A stretch of 64,000 nucleotides of DNA, taken from contig JANJXV010000013.1 of NCBI GenBank assembly GCA_024803745.1, positions 33,646,001 through 33,710,000 on the forward strand, given 5' to 3'. Shown here piece after piece: positions 35,814 through 48,560 of this stretch (positions within the stretch are counted from its first letter, which is position 1; each line of letters begins with the position of its first letter). Source of the stretch: Megascapheus bottae (Eukaryota > Chordata > Mammalia > Rodentia > Geomyidae). The notes under the pieces were generated by a model. That model worked only from the letters and a program-made list of their open reading frames with translations. It was not told the DNA's origin and did not search any database. Made by a program: the position numbers and the translations under genes.

Positions 35814-36839
35814 ATATCACATCACATGCACATTTCAATACGAATGCAATAAATACAAAATTACTGAAAAACAAATGCGCATCTGTGCAATGCCTATGAC
35901 CATGTCATGCTTCACTAACGGCATAACTTAGCATGGCTTGGGAAATCCTGAACTACATGTAAGAATACAGTGGTTCTGGGTATTCTCATCCTATTTTCTT
36001 TTGCCTTTGATCTCTGTTTCCAAACTTAGATAGCTGTCTAGTGATGATTAGAGAACAGAATAGTATTAAGAGAGGGAATGGATAAGGGCAAGAAAATAAA
36101 AGGATGAAAGGAAGACAAAGAGGAAATAATGACAGAAGCAGACAAAAGGGGAAGAAAATAAGAGAAAGAAAAAATGTCTAGGCAAGTCATCAGAACCCGA
36201 ATAGAAATGGCATAGAAACCTTTGAATTTGTGGATCTGTTGTATGCACAAGGCAAGCACACCTTGTTTATAAAATAGCTGGTTCCCTCATGAAGGTTATT
36301 GTTGTCCTCAGCAATCACACAATGCTGGTGTTGAGCACAAAACAGGAAGCATTTATACCCTGCCCCTGCAGCTTCTTCCAATGTTTCCTCCCCCACCACC
36401 CTGCCAATTGTGCTTGGTCTTCCACTCATGCAGTCCTCTCTAGCAATCCTCACTTACCTTCTTTTATCAGCTCTGAAAGAAATTTCTGCAAAACTCTTCC
36501 TCTGGTCACCAGTATCTCTGGGAACCAAACCCATTAAGATATTTTTGATCCTTATTGATGCTATTTTGAATGTCGGGTGCACAGGAAGGAACGGATAAAA
36601 ATAGAATTACAATGCCCTTACTGCCAAAGTAGCAGAGGAGCTGATTAAGATTGATGTCTAAGTAAATATACAATAGCAGCCTTTTCGGTACTAATAGCCT
36701 CTGATGGAAGCAAAAGAGAAGTATGGTTTTCACTGGCTGTATGTGTGTATTTATGTTTCATTACCATGGGCTTTGCTTAAAATATCAGGCTTTTTTAATC
36801 AATTATTAAAAGCAAATGTAATATTATGATAATAAGATG

Positions 36840-37015
36840 AAGTAATGGCTAATATTCACTGAATATTTACTAGACGGTAAGTTCAGTTCTAGAAAGATGA
36901 TAGGTACTAGTTCATCCAGTGCCAAGAGCAAGCAACCCAGTCCGGACCTACAAAAACTATTATCCCCCCTTTACACACTAGAAGAGAGAAACTCAGACTC
37001 AGGAAACTATGTTAA
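36840..37015 (-). mobile_element. MIR SINE fragment
   Basis: gctaatattcactgaatatt tactagacggtaagttcag, then tattatcccccctttacaca ctagaagagagaaactcaga follows MIR in reverse closely. Confidence 0.75.
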
Positions 37016-37649
37016 CATGGAGTCAATTAATTTCTCTTGAACTTGATCCCATCATGCATAGTCAGAGGTACCGAAGGAGCAAGTCACTGTGAAAATAAAA
37101 AGACTAAAAGGTATTGAAGTCCCTGGAGAGAGCATGTCACCATGCTAGCTCTCAACACAAATGTGCTATCATGATCACCAACACTGTCACTGTCACGATT
37201 ATAATCTGTCCTTTGGTTATGTCCTTCATTGATTAGGGGGCAAACTTTGCCTCTCTCTGCACTAATGATTGGATTATATTACATAAGTAAACTTCTATGA
37301 TAGCTGTATGACCTCATCTCCAGGATTTCTTCAAGGGATCATTGTCCTGTCTTCTGAGAGCCACTGCATGACAAGTCCCCAAGCCTAGCTCACAACTTTT
37401 CTTCCAGCAACAGCCACTTCAATTCAGAAGAGCCCTGCTTGCTTGTGATCGGCTATTCTTGTGCTTGGTGGCTGAGCTTTTCAGTTATCAATTTGAATCA
37501 GTCTACCAGTAACTTAGAATGTTATTCTATATCTCTATTATTTAACTTCACTATAAGGTATAGGAAGGATGGTCCATCATGAAGCAGACATCGAGACAGA
37601 GTTTATGACAGATCATTAATGAAAGATTTTTGAAGACTATTTTCCTTCC

Positions 37650-37735
37650 TTCCTTTTCACTGCTGGTGCTAACACCTGTAGCCTTGAGTATGCTAAGCCT
37701 CAAGCGCTTTCCACTGAGCTACACTGCCAGCCTTG
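37650..37735 (-). mobile_element. ID-like monomer fragment
   Basis: tgagtatgctaagcctcaag cgctttccactgagctacac tgccagcc is an ID monomer in reverse, with the A-box side at the right. Confidence 0.65.
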
Positions 37736-38240
37736 GAAATGGTTGCCATTACACACATCAGCCTACTTTACCAGTCCAGTATGACTATTGAAGCAAATAA
37801 ATCCCTCCCTCCCCCAAAAATGTATTCCTTTCATCCTTGTGCAGTCAGTCTAGACCTAGCACTTTGCCTGGCATTATACTGATCAGACTCAAATATATTA
37901 GTGAAATTAACAAGCAAGAACACTGGTCCACAAAGCACTGAGAAACGGAGCTCTGATTTTTAAAAAATCTTTAAGTTAGCAAATCGTACCAACAACTGCT
38001 TATGTGATAGTGGAAGTGGATTCTACTCAAAGTGAGCCTTGAAATGAGTTCTCAGCAATGGGTAATGCCTCGATTGCAGTGTTGTGAGTGAGAGAATCTG
38101 AGGTGGACTCTGTTATCGTGTGCTTTGATTCCCCACCAATAGAGATTGTATGACATTGTGATGCTGTGGGGTACAATGTTCTCTACATGTCTGACTAGAT
38201 GGTCTAAATAGTTATTTAGCTCTTAAAAAATTCATGAGCA

Positions 38241-38411
38241 GGGCTAGGAGCATGACCTAGTGGTAGAGTGTTTTCCTAGCATGCATGAAGCCCTGTGTTC
38301 AATTCCTCGGTACCACATACATGGAAAAGGCCAGAAGTGGTACTGTGGTTCAAGTGGTAGAATGCCCAAGGACAGTGATCAGGCCCTGAGTTCAAACCCC
38401 AGGAGTGGCAA
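38241..38411 (+). mobile_element. ID-like dimeric SINE with target-site duplication
   Basis: A box tgacctagtgg, B box gttcaattc, right half ccagaagtggtactgtggtt, end gagttcaaaccccaggagt. The 11-bp duplication aaaaaattcat is at 38225-38235 and 38412-38422. Confidence 0.92.
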
Positions 38412-38422
38412 AAAAAATTCAT

Positions 38423-38565
38423 AGGGAGGGGAGTTGGGAGAGAGGGGAGGGAATGTGGGGAAAAAAACAAGGGAGGGGGTAACAATATTCTACAAGGAAT
38501 GTACTCATGTAACTGTAACCCCTATGACATTACCCTTATAATAAAATTAAATTTAAAAAAAGGCA
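38423..38565 (+). mobile_element. L1 3' end in sense, strongly 5'-truncated
   Basis: A G-rich 3' UTR piece (gagaggggagggaatgtggg) is followed by catgtaactgtaacccctat gacattacccttataataaa and an A-rich tail. This is the reference 3' end used to call the antisense copies. A similar G-rich sequence at 38580-38720 may be a second truncated copy. Confidence 0.65.
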
Positions 38566-39714
38566 ATACATAACCTAAAAATTAAGAAAAGTGAGGGAAG
38601 GGATGTAGTGGGAAGGGTGGGTGAAGATGAAAGGGGCTGACAAATAGATCAAGAGCCACCATATTTATCAACTACTCTGTGGAATTAAACCTAAAAACTA
38701 AATATATATTTGAAAAAAGCAATTGTATGATAATAAATAATTGTTGCTTAGACAGTTATACTTGGCAGGGAGCTGTTCATGCAGCTATAACCAATACAGA
38801 TTACTAAGCTTAATGTACATTTTAAAAAGAGCATTTATCATTCAGAAATTTTAAATTCATCACCTCCACCACCCACTGATGAAAACGTTTCTAATGTCCA
38901 GTGCCAGAAGCATGAGATATTGGGATGAACAAAAAGACTACAATTCTTAGAAAAAAAGGGGCTGCCAAACAATAAGGACTAGAAACAAAAAAAATTAACA
39001 CTGGCACAATTCCCCTCCTTACAAAAGTATTCTGTATGTATTTAGTTAGGAAGGGAAAAACTATTTTTTTTTTGGTCCTGGAATATAGGCTCTATTTCTT
39101 TTCCTGGCAACAGCAGGCTAATCTCCATTGAAAACTCATTCTGATCACACATCTGAGTCCTATAATATAGGTGTGGTCTACCCTATGTTCTGTCTGCCTC
39201 AGAAAGGAACATGACACCCAGCCAATCAGAGCATTCCTCTCTACCTTCCACATTGATTGGTGATAACAATGGAAAGCTATTGATTGGTTGCAAAGCTGAA
39301 AGTGCCAGGAACTGGGAAGAGTATAGTTTACAGATGAAGCCCACATACAAATATCTTGACAAGAAAAGAAATAACATGGATATATGGATCAAGCCTATTT
39401 GATATCAGTTATTCTAATGGGCTTCCAAATTAGGTAAATCTAATAAATTTTTCTGATATCTTGCTGACTTTGAACCTTGATTCTCTAGATCTCAGCCTTC
39501 TGAGTAGCCAGCTAATTATTTATAAAGGCTCTTAATGTGTATAATGAGATATTATATAAACACCCTCTAAGATCATTTAAACGTAATGGTTAATGAGAAT
39601 AGAGGTCTTTGCACGTTTTTTTTTTATTATTTAGTCTTTTATGTTCCTTGTTCTCCCTTCCTGACTTCTTTTGTACTATTTGAACATTGCTAGAATTTTG
39701 TTTTAATTATCAAT

Positions 39715-39922
39715 TGGCTTTTTGTTTGGTACTATTGGAGTTTGAAGTCAGAGACCCACATTTGCTAGTCAGATGCTCCACTGCTGAGCCATGTCTCTGG
39801 TCTATTTTGTACTAATGATATGAAGTCTCATGGGCTCTTTGCCCAGCCTAGTATTGGACCATCTTCCCAATCTTATCTGCCGATGCAGTGGAATTACCAG
39901 TGTGAGCTACTGGTACTGACTC
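39715..39922 (-). mobile_element. Composite SINE, diverged
   Basis: tggtactattggagtttgaa gtcagagacc, ctccactgctgagccatgtc, tgaagtctcatgggctcttt gcccagcctag, and gtggaattaccagtgtgagc appear in order. Old copy. Confidence 0.55.
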
Positions 39923-40479
39923 AAATGGCTCTGAAACTCTAGGTCTTCTTTAATTATAATCCCAGTCATTTATAAGGGTTACATTATATATCCTTAGCAT
40001 TTTATAACTGAATATAAAATGTAAAACTCTTATAGCCATGTCAGTCTTCTTACTTCAATGAAGTCTGATGGCATTTTAATCATTTTTCCCTCTTTATGAT
40101 TGCTAAGTTTACTGTTGTTGCTACTTCTATTTCTTTTTAAAGTGTTGTTTGTTTTGTGATACTAAGAATTGAACACATATCTATCACAAATCCCTTCCCA
40201 GCCATGTAATTGTTTTCAGTCTGGATGCTTTTACTATACATTTATTTCCTTCATTAAGCTGGTGAACTTGTGGGGCAGTAGTCTTCAAATTATCTCCTTT
40301 ACTATGGATCTCAAATTACCTATCTATTAAGACATTTAGATAGCATTCCATAGGACTCTTTTGCTTCTAATTAATCTTTCCAATATTTTTCTTTTTATTC
40401 TTCGGATTCCAAATTTTCTGTTAATCTATCTTGGGGTTCATTCTATCTTTTCTCTGTCAATTGGTCTGCTATTAAATCC

Positions 40480-40785
40480 ATCCTTTCATTTAGCATCACA
40501 CTACATGGCCTATGTATCTAGGTTTTGTTCTATTGTAAATCTCTGCTAGGAGAGCCCAAGGTTTCTACTGATTATGACAAATGAGGGAAACCATTGAGCC
40601 TATGTTCCTTTGAGTCTGGCTTACTTCACTTAATATGATTTTTTTCTAAGTCTTTCCATTTCCTTACAAATGGGGCAATGTCTTTCTTTCTGACAGCAGC
40701 ATAGAATTCGATTGTGTATAAATACCACATCTTGTTGATTTCATTTCCAAACTTTTGTTATTTCTTTCAACATCACCTAACATTC
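40480..40785 (-). mobile_element. L1 3' region, antisense
   Basis: tgacaaatgagggaaaccat, tctggcttacttcacttaat atg, cttacaaatggggcaatgtc and agcatagaattcgattgtgt ataaataccacatcttgttg are classical antisense L1 strings. The pyrimidine-rich flank on the left may extend it. Confidence 0.8.
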
Positions 40786-41469
40786 TATTCATTACAAATA
40801 ACTGTATTTCCTTTTTTTCTGTTTTGGACACTTGTTCATGTCATCCTGGCCTTTCATGTGTCAAATAATACTAGATATTTTGGCATTATACTGTGGAGTT
40901 CATAAATACTGATGTATTTTCTGGAAGTATTGATAATTTGTTTTAGCAAAATCGTGAGAGTCAAACTCACAACTCTGTCAAACCTGTGGTGATTAGAATT
41001 CCTATTTCCTATCAGGTAGCTTTCAACCTGCCCATTCTTCCCCTGATGCAGTGATTGCAGACCTCTAAGGGTGTATATTCCATTTTGGTGCTTCTCTTAT
41101 TTGGTTCTTTTCTCCTCATGCCCTAGATGCCCCCATCCCCTCTCTGTCTCTCTCATTGCTTTATTTACTCAGAGTTCCTTCAAATGGCCATTGCCAAAAA
41201 GAACAAAATATCTTCACTGGAATTGTAACTAGCTCATGTCACTGATCTACTAAATTGTGGCAATTCTGGGGGCAAAGCTTACAGAAACACAGCTACTTCC
41301 TATAAGGCTCAACTTCTTTCCAAAAGTCTATTTGCCTCTTTGTTCTGTCTGAAGCTTTCAGATATAGCTGTCTTTTTTTCCTCCTGGAGTTTATAATTAT
41401 TTGTAGGAGGGTCAACATGTTGGGAGCTAATTCCTCCATAGCTAAAAGAGTACCCAATAAACCATTTTT

Positions 41470-41663
41470 TTTTTTACCAGTCGTGGGGACTGAACTCAGG
41501 GCCTGAGCACTGTTTTGGGGCTTTCTCAAGGCTAGAACTCTACCTCTTGAGCAACAGCACCACTTCCAGCTTTTCTCTATGTATGTGGTACCGAGTAATC
41601 CAACCCAGGTCTTCATGCATGCTAGGCAAGCACTCTTGCCACTAGGCCAAATTCCAGGCCCCA
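41470..41663 (-). mobile_element. ID-like dimeric SINE with perfect target-site duplication
   Basis: In reverse: poly-T, gggactgaactcagggcctg, agcaacagcaccacttccag, tgctaggcaagcactcttgc cactaggcc. The 15-bp duplication caataaaccattttt is at 41455-41469 and 41664-41678. Confidence 0.95.
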
Positions 41664-42723
41664 CAATAAACCATTTTTATAAAATTCAAGATCCTGGAGA
41701 AGGAAGGCAGGTGGGCAGGAGAGGGAAACACACACACACAAACACAAATTACTGCTCAATGTCATAGTTTGGGATTGTATTTAGTTTCTTGGATGTTGAC
41801 TACAATATTCATGTATAGATAAATAATGTGATAATAAGAGTGGGTAGATTTTGCCTATGACAACAACTTATCATCTAAGAACTCTGATTAATTCTGGTCA
41901 TCTAAAAATCAGTGCGCATAGACTCTTCCTCTTGTTCTGAGACTCCTGAAATGTCTCAGAATCACTGTTCAAGCAAAGAATAGTTCCTACAGATAAAGCA
42001 ACAAGGAATGACAAAATGAGAGTTCTAACCTGAGAACCTTGAGGCACCCTGAGAGCATGAAAAAATGTCAATCAATGTGCATGCAGAAAAAAAAAAAACA
42101 TATCCACATGTCAAAGACTGACGGTGGGACATTTTCCCAGAGGGGAGTGGACTTACAAGCCTCCTTGGTCTTATTATCTAAAGTAGGCTGAATGGAACAC
42201 TAGGGATTATGCCAGAGGGAGGAGATTTCACTGGCCAAGAGGGTGGAAAATGTGATGTAATCAGAGTTCTTTCCCATCTCTAATTTTATGACTCTGTCTA
42301 AAAAGGAAGGAGAATTCAAACCACTTCAAAATAAGATCACTAGCGATCTTGCTTAGAAGACTGGACCTGATGAAAAAGATGTGTATCAAGATTCTTTGTT
42401 TTTCTGGTTGATAAATTTATAAAATGCCTAAAGATAACTCTAGCCTAACTTTTGCCTTACAGCATATCTTGTAAAATATTAAGTAAAGACAAGATAATCC
42501 CCTCCCCTCCACCAGAATTGGGAACAGTACTTGGGAGAATATAGAAACCATATACCTAAAAAAAATAAATAAATAAAGGCTTTTTCCTCCAGCAACCTAA
42601 AGCTTGACAAATTATACCTAGTCTTATATTTCTCAGAACCTTCTAGCACAACAAACAGAAATGTCCTTTCCAACCACTTGCTACATATTTTGATTTTAAG
42701 GAGAATATGCTCTGGAAAACAAA

Positions 42724-42751
42724 GCGCTCTCTCTCTCTCTCTCTCTCTCTA
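42724..42751. repeat. (CT)n microsatellite
   Basis: About 13 CT units. Confidence 0.92.
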
Positions 42752-42849
42752 AAACATGCCATTAGATTTTCTTTTCCATGTTCTTAAAAATCATTAATAA
42801 TAAACTCTATATATTTTCTGATATAAAGACAAACAAAAACATTAGCATT

Positions 42850-43255
42850 GGGAAATTCAAATATCCAATCAAAGGAGCCATCCCCACGGGCACAGGCGAA
42901 TAGGGCCTCTGGTGGGGGGAGGGCGAGAAGGCAATCCTAATTATGTGGCAGGCTATGAGTATGTCCAAGTTTATGTCAGTAGCAGATTCTGATAAGATAT
43001 GTGCCAAAGGCATAGTGTCTGGACTTTTTCAAGTGGGAGGGTGCTGGTGTAATGTTGGTATTTAGCTGTGATCCAAAGGCCAGCAAAGGTCAGGCCGGAC
43101 AAAGCAGGGTCTAATAAAGCTGCTAGTATGGGGGTGAAAGAGCCACAAAGCTGTTCAAATTAGCAGCTGAATCCTGACACTCATTAGTGATTATATATGC
43201 AAGGGCCCCATCTTAAGTCCTAACCAGTAAAACAGCTTAGACACTCTGCATACAC
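42850..43255. promoter_or_regulatory. Candidate conserved non-coding block with a DR4-like site
   Basis: Repeat-free and richer in GC than its surroundings. It holds aggcca-gcaa-aggtca (43077-43092), a direct repeat of nuclear-receptor half sites with 4-bp spacing. It also has a GATA string (ctgataaga, 42988-42996), taattatg (42937-42944), and ttagcagctg (E-box) near 43161. Regulatory role is inferred from motifs. Confidence 0.35.
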
Positions 43256-43259
43256 ACAA

Positions 43260-46125
43260 AGGAAATAAAGTATGTCTAAACACAAAGAACGAAAACCCTT
43301 TTAATACATCCCCATCACATCCTTTTGACATTCTTTCCTTTTTTCTTTTCTGTCTTTATTTTTAAATTAATGACAGGACTGCAATGTGCTTACCTTCCAG
43401 TGTAGTCCTGAAATAATTACTGCTGTGAGGAAAATGAGACTTGCATTTCTTGGTTTTAAACAAGTAAGGTCTAGTCAGTTCTGTACAAGACAATACACTA
43501 GTGTTAACTAACAAAAACCAATAAATCATGCTGAAGCACTTATTAAAGTGTCTTACAGGACTAAATTTATCACTGATGACAAATTTAATTTGGGACTCTG
43601 AGACTTTGCTCCTTGCATATACTTCAACAGATTTGGAGAAGGAGGAGGGGAGCAGTTATTTCACAAATAATGAGTGTTAAAAGTACACAACATTTTTAGA
43701 GATGTAAAAAAACTTCCACTAGGAAATTATTTTTTCCTAGAGTATCATTGGCACTGGGGAAGTTATGCATTAATATTCTTTGCCAGCAGTGTTATCCTGT
43801 GCACGTCAGAGTTAGGAAATTTTTTTAAATGGGGATAATAATGAGCATTTTACAAAAGCAATTTATAATCATCACTCAGTTAACCCACTCCATCTCCACA
43901 GGTAGGTCATTCTTGTCCCTTGATAATGAAGATGAGAAAATTGAGATAGTGAATTTTCCCTATGTTACAGGTAAAAGAATTTTAATCTGTGGCAAGGTCA
44001 TTTGGCACCAGAGAAGGTGGAAAGAAAAAAAAAGAAGTAAGGAAATCCACAAAATTGTATTGAGTCTTTATAAAATTACCTAATATTGTAGTGGAAGGAT
44101 GATATTCTCCCTTGAATTATCAAAAGCGAATTACATTTTGAACACATATAGAAGTGTTATTAATGGGCAACCTTTGCTTGGCATAATCCTTCTGGAGTAT
44201 AATATGAATAATGCCTTATTTTCTGTCCTGGTCAATTGCACTGCACACTTTGTTGTATATCACAACCATGTTACTTAAATTGTATTTTCTATAAACTTTC
44301 CTAAAACTAGCTCTACTATTCTACATTAGCATTTTCTTGTTGCATTTCCAAACAGTATTTTATTTTCTTGACAACACGATCAACACACAAAAACCAAATC
44401 TCACTGCCTGGTCCCATTGAAGGCAAAGCAGCAGCCTGAACCACAGTCTGACAAGGAGAACACATTTAGTTCTTGAACAAAAGCATCCAACCTGTTTTGC
44501 AGACTGATTAATAGAAACAAGCTCCAAGGACTAATCACAAGTCCAGCCCTGTTTTGCAGATTAATAGAACAAAGACACATGAGAGAAGGGGAGGTTACAG
44601 CACTGGAATACAAATAAGCAAAGGTAGGCTCCAGGCTTTCCATGACTGAAGTCAACATTTTGTAAAGCCAGTTCGAGGGACCCACTTCCCAGGGTATCAC
44701 ATTCAGGAATGAATGGGAATGCAGCACCAAAGAGGTCTGTGTTTTATAAGCCAGCATAGAAGCAGGTGAGCCAACAAGTTTCTACCTTTTTTGGAGATTC
44801 TGATTTAAAAGGGGGAACACAATTCAGCAGAAGGATGCACAGTTCTGGTTGTTTTCTAGTAACGGAACCTCTGCATTTCAGCTGGGAAAACCAAAACACT
44901 TGTTGATTAGGACAAATACTTCCAATGCCCCATCTTTTGCAATGGCCTGTCAAACATGATTAGTTAAGTGGTTTTGGAAATATAGACTCACAAATGCACA
45001 GACTGAGAGTTTCCAAATTGCACATTTTACAACTGAAGAATATAGCCTTTTCCCACTGATTATAAAAATATTGCAACATCCCAGGAAATGTAGGAAAGAA
45101 GAAAGGAAGAGTATTTGTAAGAAAATTACTGTCAGTCTTTTAATTACTGTCAGTCTTTTACTAAGTACTATCTCAGTTTCCATTTCTAGTATGCTTAGGG
45201 AAATTGATATAATGTTATGGTCCATCTGCATATTTTTGGTGGGGGTGTGGTTGCCCAAATGCTTACTGCTAATTAAGAAAACCATAACGTACTCTCTGAT
45301 AAAGCCACCAAGTCTTCAATGACTAACACAATTCAAGGTGAATGTAGGGATTTTTTTTTTTTTACTGGAATTATAAAACCTTAAAGCGTGTATGTGGTGA
45401 ACTGTTGAGTCTTTACATAGTTTGGAACTAGAATCATTCAGCATTGAGATGTCTTCTTTCCTTCTTTCTTCCTTTCCTCCTTTTTCATTACCTTCTTTTC
45501 TTCCTTCTTTGTAGGATTTCTTTAGTAGGATTTCTACCTTCGATGTTTTTCTATCTTAAGTTATTTTGCCTGCACTCTTTTCCCTTACTTCTATATATAA
45601 AAGAAGAGCTTTCCTGCAAGTCATCCATAGAGTATTTGATTCAATGTTTTGAGAGTGGAACAAAGAGGATGGGCTATTTTATTGGGCATATTTTGATTCT
45701 GATTTATCAACAATTCACTTACTCTGCTTGTTATAACAACAGGAAATCTTACTTATAATGAAAATGCCTAAGTATTGATCATTATACAATCCTAGAACTG
45801 ACCTCTGAGCACTCCCAAGCCAAACTGCCAAGCCAAGAAAAGGGTGATCGTTTTTCTTCAGGATTTGCAGAACACAAGTTCAAACTATTTAGAGGTTAAT
45901 TCCCACACAGCAAAAAAGAAAAAAAAATCCTTAAAACACATTACCTTTCCTGGTGGCAGTTTCTGTGTAGCACACATTGTGTGTGTGGAAGGCACTCAGT
46001 ACTCTGAAAATGCCCTCGCCTTCCATGGGCCTCCTCTGAAGCTGCCTTGACAGCAACAACTTCACACAACTCACTTTGGGTAAGCGCTATTTTAAAATGC
46101 AAAAGTCACATCCGATATTAAACAT
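43260..46125. other. MPPED2: Mostly unique intron sequence
   Basis: A MIR-like trace may lie at 43830-43960. There is an 18-bp tandem duplication at 45.12 kb. An imperfect duplicate of cctgttttgcag...attaatagaa is at 44488-44515 and 44548-44574. Frames of 104-118 codons here have no recognisable product. Confidence 0.4.
45124..45159. repeat. 18-bp perfect tandem duplication
   Basis: aattactgtcagtctttt occurs twice without mismatch. Confidence 0.95.
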
Positions 46126-46129
46126 GCAT

Positions 46130-46610
46130 GCTTGGATTTGGGCACTGGTGACTCCTCTCTGTAATCCTTGCTCCTCAGTAGGCTAAGGCAGAAGAGGAGT
46201 GGGTTTGAAACCAACCCTGTCAAGAAAATCTCTGAGAATCCTATCTCCAATTAACGATCAAAAAGCTAGAAATAGGCAGTCGCTGATGGCTCCTGCCTGT
46301 AATCCTAGCTACTCTGGAGGCTGAGATCTGAGGGGAGTGGCTCAAAGCCTGCCAGGGCAGGATAAGGCCAAGAAACTCTTATCTCCAAATAACCACCAGA
46401 AAACAGGAAGCATCGCAGTGGCTCAAGCGATAGAGTGCTAGCCTTGAGCCAAGAGCTCTGGGGCACAGCCCAAGGTTCAGAGTTCAAGCAGCGAGGCAAA
46501 TGGAAAAAAATGGTGGAAGTAGAGCTGTAGCTTAAGAGATAGTTTTAGCCTTGAGCATAAAAGCTAAGGGACAGCACCTAGACACTGAATTCCAGTCATA
46601 GTTTAAAAAA
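46130..46610 (+). mobile_element. Composite SINE interrupted by a second composite SINE
   Basis: The outer copy runs 46130-46270 (actcctctctgtaatccttg to ctccaattaacgatcaaaaa gctagaaa) and resumes at about 46506 (gtggaagtagagctgtagct to acactgaattccagtc), ending in an A-rich tail and (GAA)n at 46614-46632. The inner copy (46271-46505) begins gctgatggctcctgcctgta atcc and ends gttcaagcagcgaggcaa plus A tail. The outer is more diverged than the inner, as nesting requires. Confidence 0.85.
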
Positions 46611-46614
46611 AAAT

Positions 46615-48105
46615 GAAGAAGAAGAAGAAGAAAGAAAAAGCATACGTTTGGGCTTTCTATCCTTCAAAACTTTTGAGATAGGGGTTGAAATTGAATAAGA
46701 ACAGGATCTATTCTGTTGATTATTCTAGAGAAACCCATAGTAAGAAATGCTAAATAACCTAAAAATCCTCATTTGCAATCCTCATTTACACAGCATAATA
46801 AAATCTACAAATCAAACCTGTGAGGTTTTTAAATAAACTTGTTTTCACTTAAGTTGTAACCCCAAAGGAAAGAATGAGTTGGGAGATGAACCTACAATCT
46901 GGTGAGTGTGAAAACTAGTAAGTTTTGTCATTAACCATTTCTAATTAGGTTCTAGTCCAGCATCTTTAATTTTGTTTTGAAGATAAAAGCAAAAAGGTTT
47001 TTCTACTGCTTCCAAGTAACAAGAGGCCCTAAGTATGAACATTAAAATTATGATCATAATGATTCAAAAGTCCAACCCTTGGCATCGGTTTCTTGTCTTG
47101 AACAATCCTCTTTCTAGGATGATAGTGGTCCAATCCAATTTCTGTGGTTCAGGAAGTCTTGTAAGGGCTGGAAAGTCAGATTTCATAATAGATTCAGCTT
47201 CAAGACTAATCTATTCTAGAATTTCAATACACAATGTAGCTTGAAATGTAGTGAGAAAAACAGTACTATCATTTATTAAGCCAGGCAGCCATCAGCTGCA
47301 CTTTTATGCACAATCATTCTGCACATAATGTATAAAGAAAATGCATAACCCATTTTAGGAAAGAATGGAAAAATCAGTGTGTGGATTCTGACCTTTCTTT
47401 TGCTTTACAAATACAGAACTGGTTTTACTTAGTCTTCAGTGTTACTTCACTATAAATTCATACAAAATTTTAGAACCATATTTTATTATTTATTTATGAT
47501 CTATATTAGAAATCCATAATGCCAAGATGCTGGACTAAAAAGTATCCAAATTTACCAATAAATAGTACCAGCACCTTCAGACATTTCATTCTGATAATAA
47601 CCTTATTTAGACTAGGTGATAGCAATTTCCTCTAATTTGGTCTTGTATGCCGGTACTTTTCATCTCAAGCTTTTTGTTTCATTTTGGTGGTGGGCATCAT
47701 AGTTGAACATCACTGATCCTCATAACCTTAACCAAAGCTTATGTTATCTAATATTGGAGCAAAAGCCTTCTTATAGCCTCTCCTGAATTAATTCAGATTT
47801 GTAGTTCACTTTCCTTGCTTTTGACAAAATGCATGCACATTCCACTAACCTACAGGCTTTCAAAGCTGCCACTAAATTCGTGTTGGAGTTGTCGTCACGG
47901 GATATTCTATGTTCAACTTAAAGCCACCATTGAATATTACCTGTATTTACCCTATGTGGAGACACACCACGATGGATTGTTCGTATACTAAAAATGATAC
48001 TACATGTAAATGACCTTAAGAATACCCCACACATTGGTATGTAACAGATTTCTATTCACTTTCCCATGTCTGTGGACCAAATGAAATCAATAAATGCTTT
48101 TTTAA
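46615..48105. other. MPPED2: Unique intron sequence
   Basis: No exon or clear repeat. A CpG-containing piece at 47870-47980 (cgtgttggagttgtcgtcac) stands out slightly. Confidence 0.45.
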
Positions 48106-48107
48106 AT

Positions 48108-48345
48108 TTTCTTTCTGTTGGTGGGACTTGGATTCTGGGCCTGGGCCCTGTCCCTGAGCTCTTTAGCTCAAGACTATCACTCTACCACTTGAGTGACAGC
48201 GTCACTTCCAGTTTTCTGGTGTGTAATTGGAGGTAAGAGTCTCATGGACTTTTGTACCTGGGCTGGCTTTGCACCACAATCTTCTGTTGATGTCAGCCTC
48301 CTGAGTAACTAGGATTACAGGTGGGAGACACCAGCACTGGCAAAA
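48108..48345 (-). mobile_element. Composite (Geo/ID-like) SINE
   Basis: gtgggacttggattctgggc, cttgagtgacagcgtcactt, gtgtaattggaggtaagagt, gatgtcagcctcctgagtaa ctaggattacaggtggga occur in order. Confidence 0.9.
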
Positions 48346-48486
48346 CCTTCTCTCCACGCCCTGCCACCCAAACTGTTTCCATCTATTCATATTATAAGAA
48401 ATTAATCATTCAAAAAAACTGCACAATATTTACTGCTTAAAATTTTACCTGTTTCTCTCCATCTGTGTCTGTCTATTGTATTTACT

Positions 48487-48489
<3 letters not shown>

Positions 48490-48531
<42 letters not shown>

Positions 48532-48560
48532 CTCTCTCTCTCTCTCTCACACACATACTA
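48490..48560. repeat. (CT)n microsatellite with short CA end
   Basis: A CT tract of about 60 bp, broken once by TTTT, ending in ACACACA. Confidence 0.95.

Larger units (their letters stand above)
34040..36830. other. MPPED2: Repeat-poor intron
   Basis: Apart from the GT array at 34.71 kb and a short CA run at 35.79 kb, no repeat was recognised. Overlapping short frames at 36.0-36.7 kb on both strands look like chance. Confidence 0.45.

Noticed and set aside
41293..41664. 123-codon minus-strand frame as coding sequence
   Set aside because: More than half of it is the ID-like SINE at 41470-41663 read in one frame.
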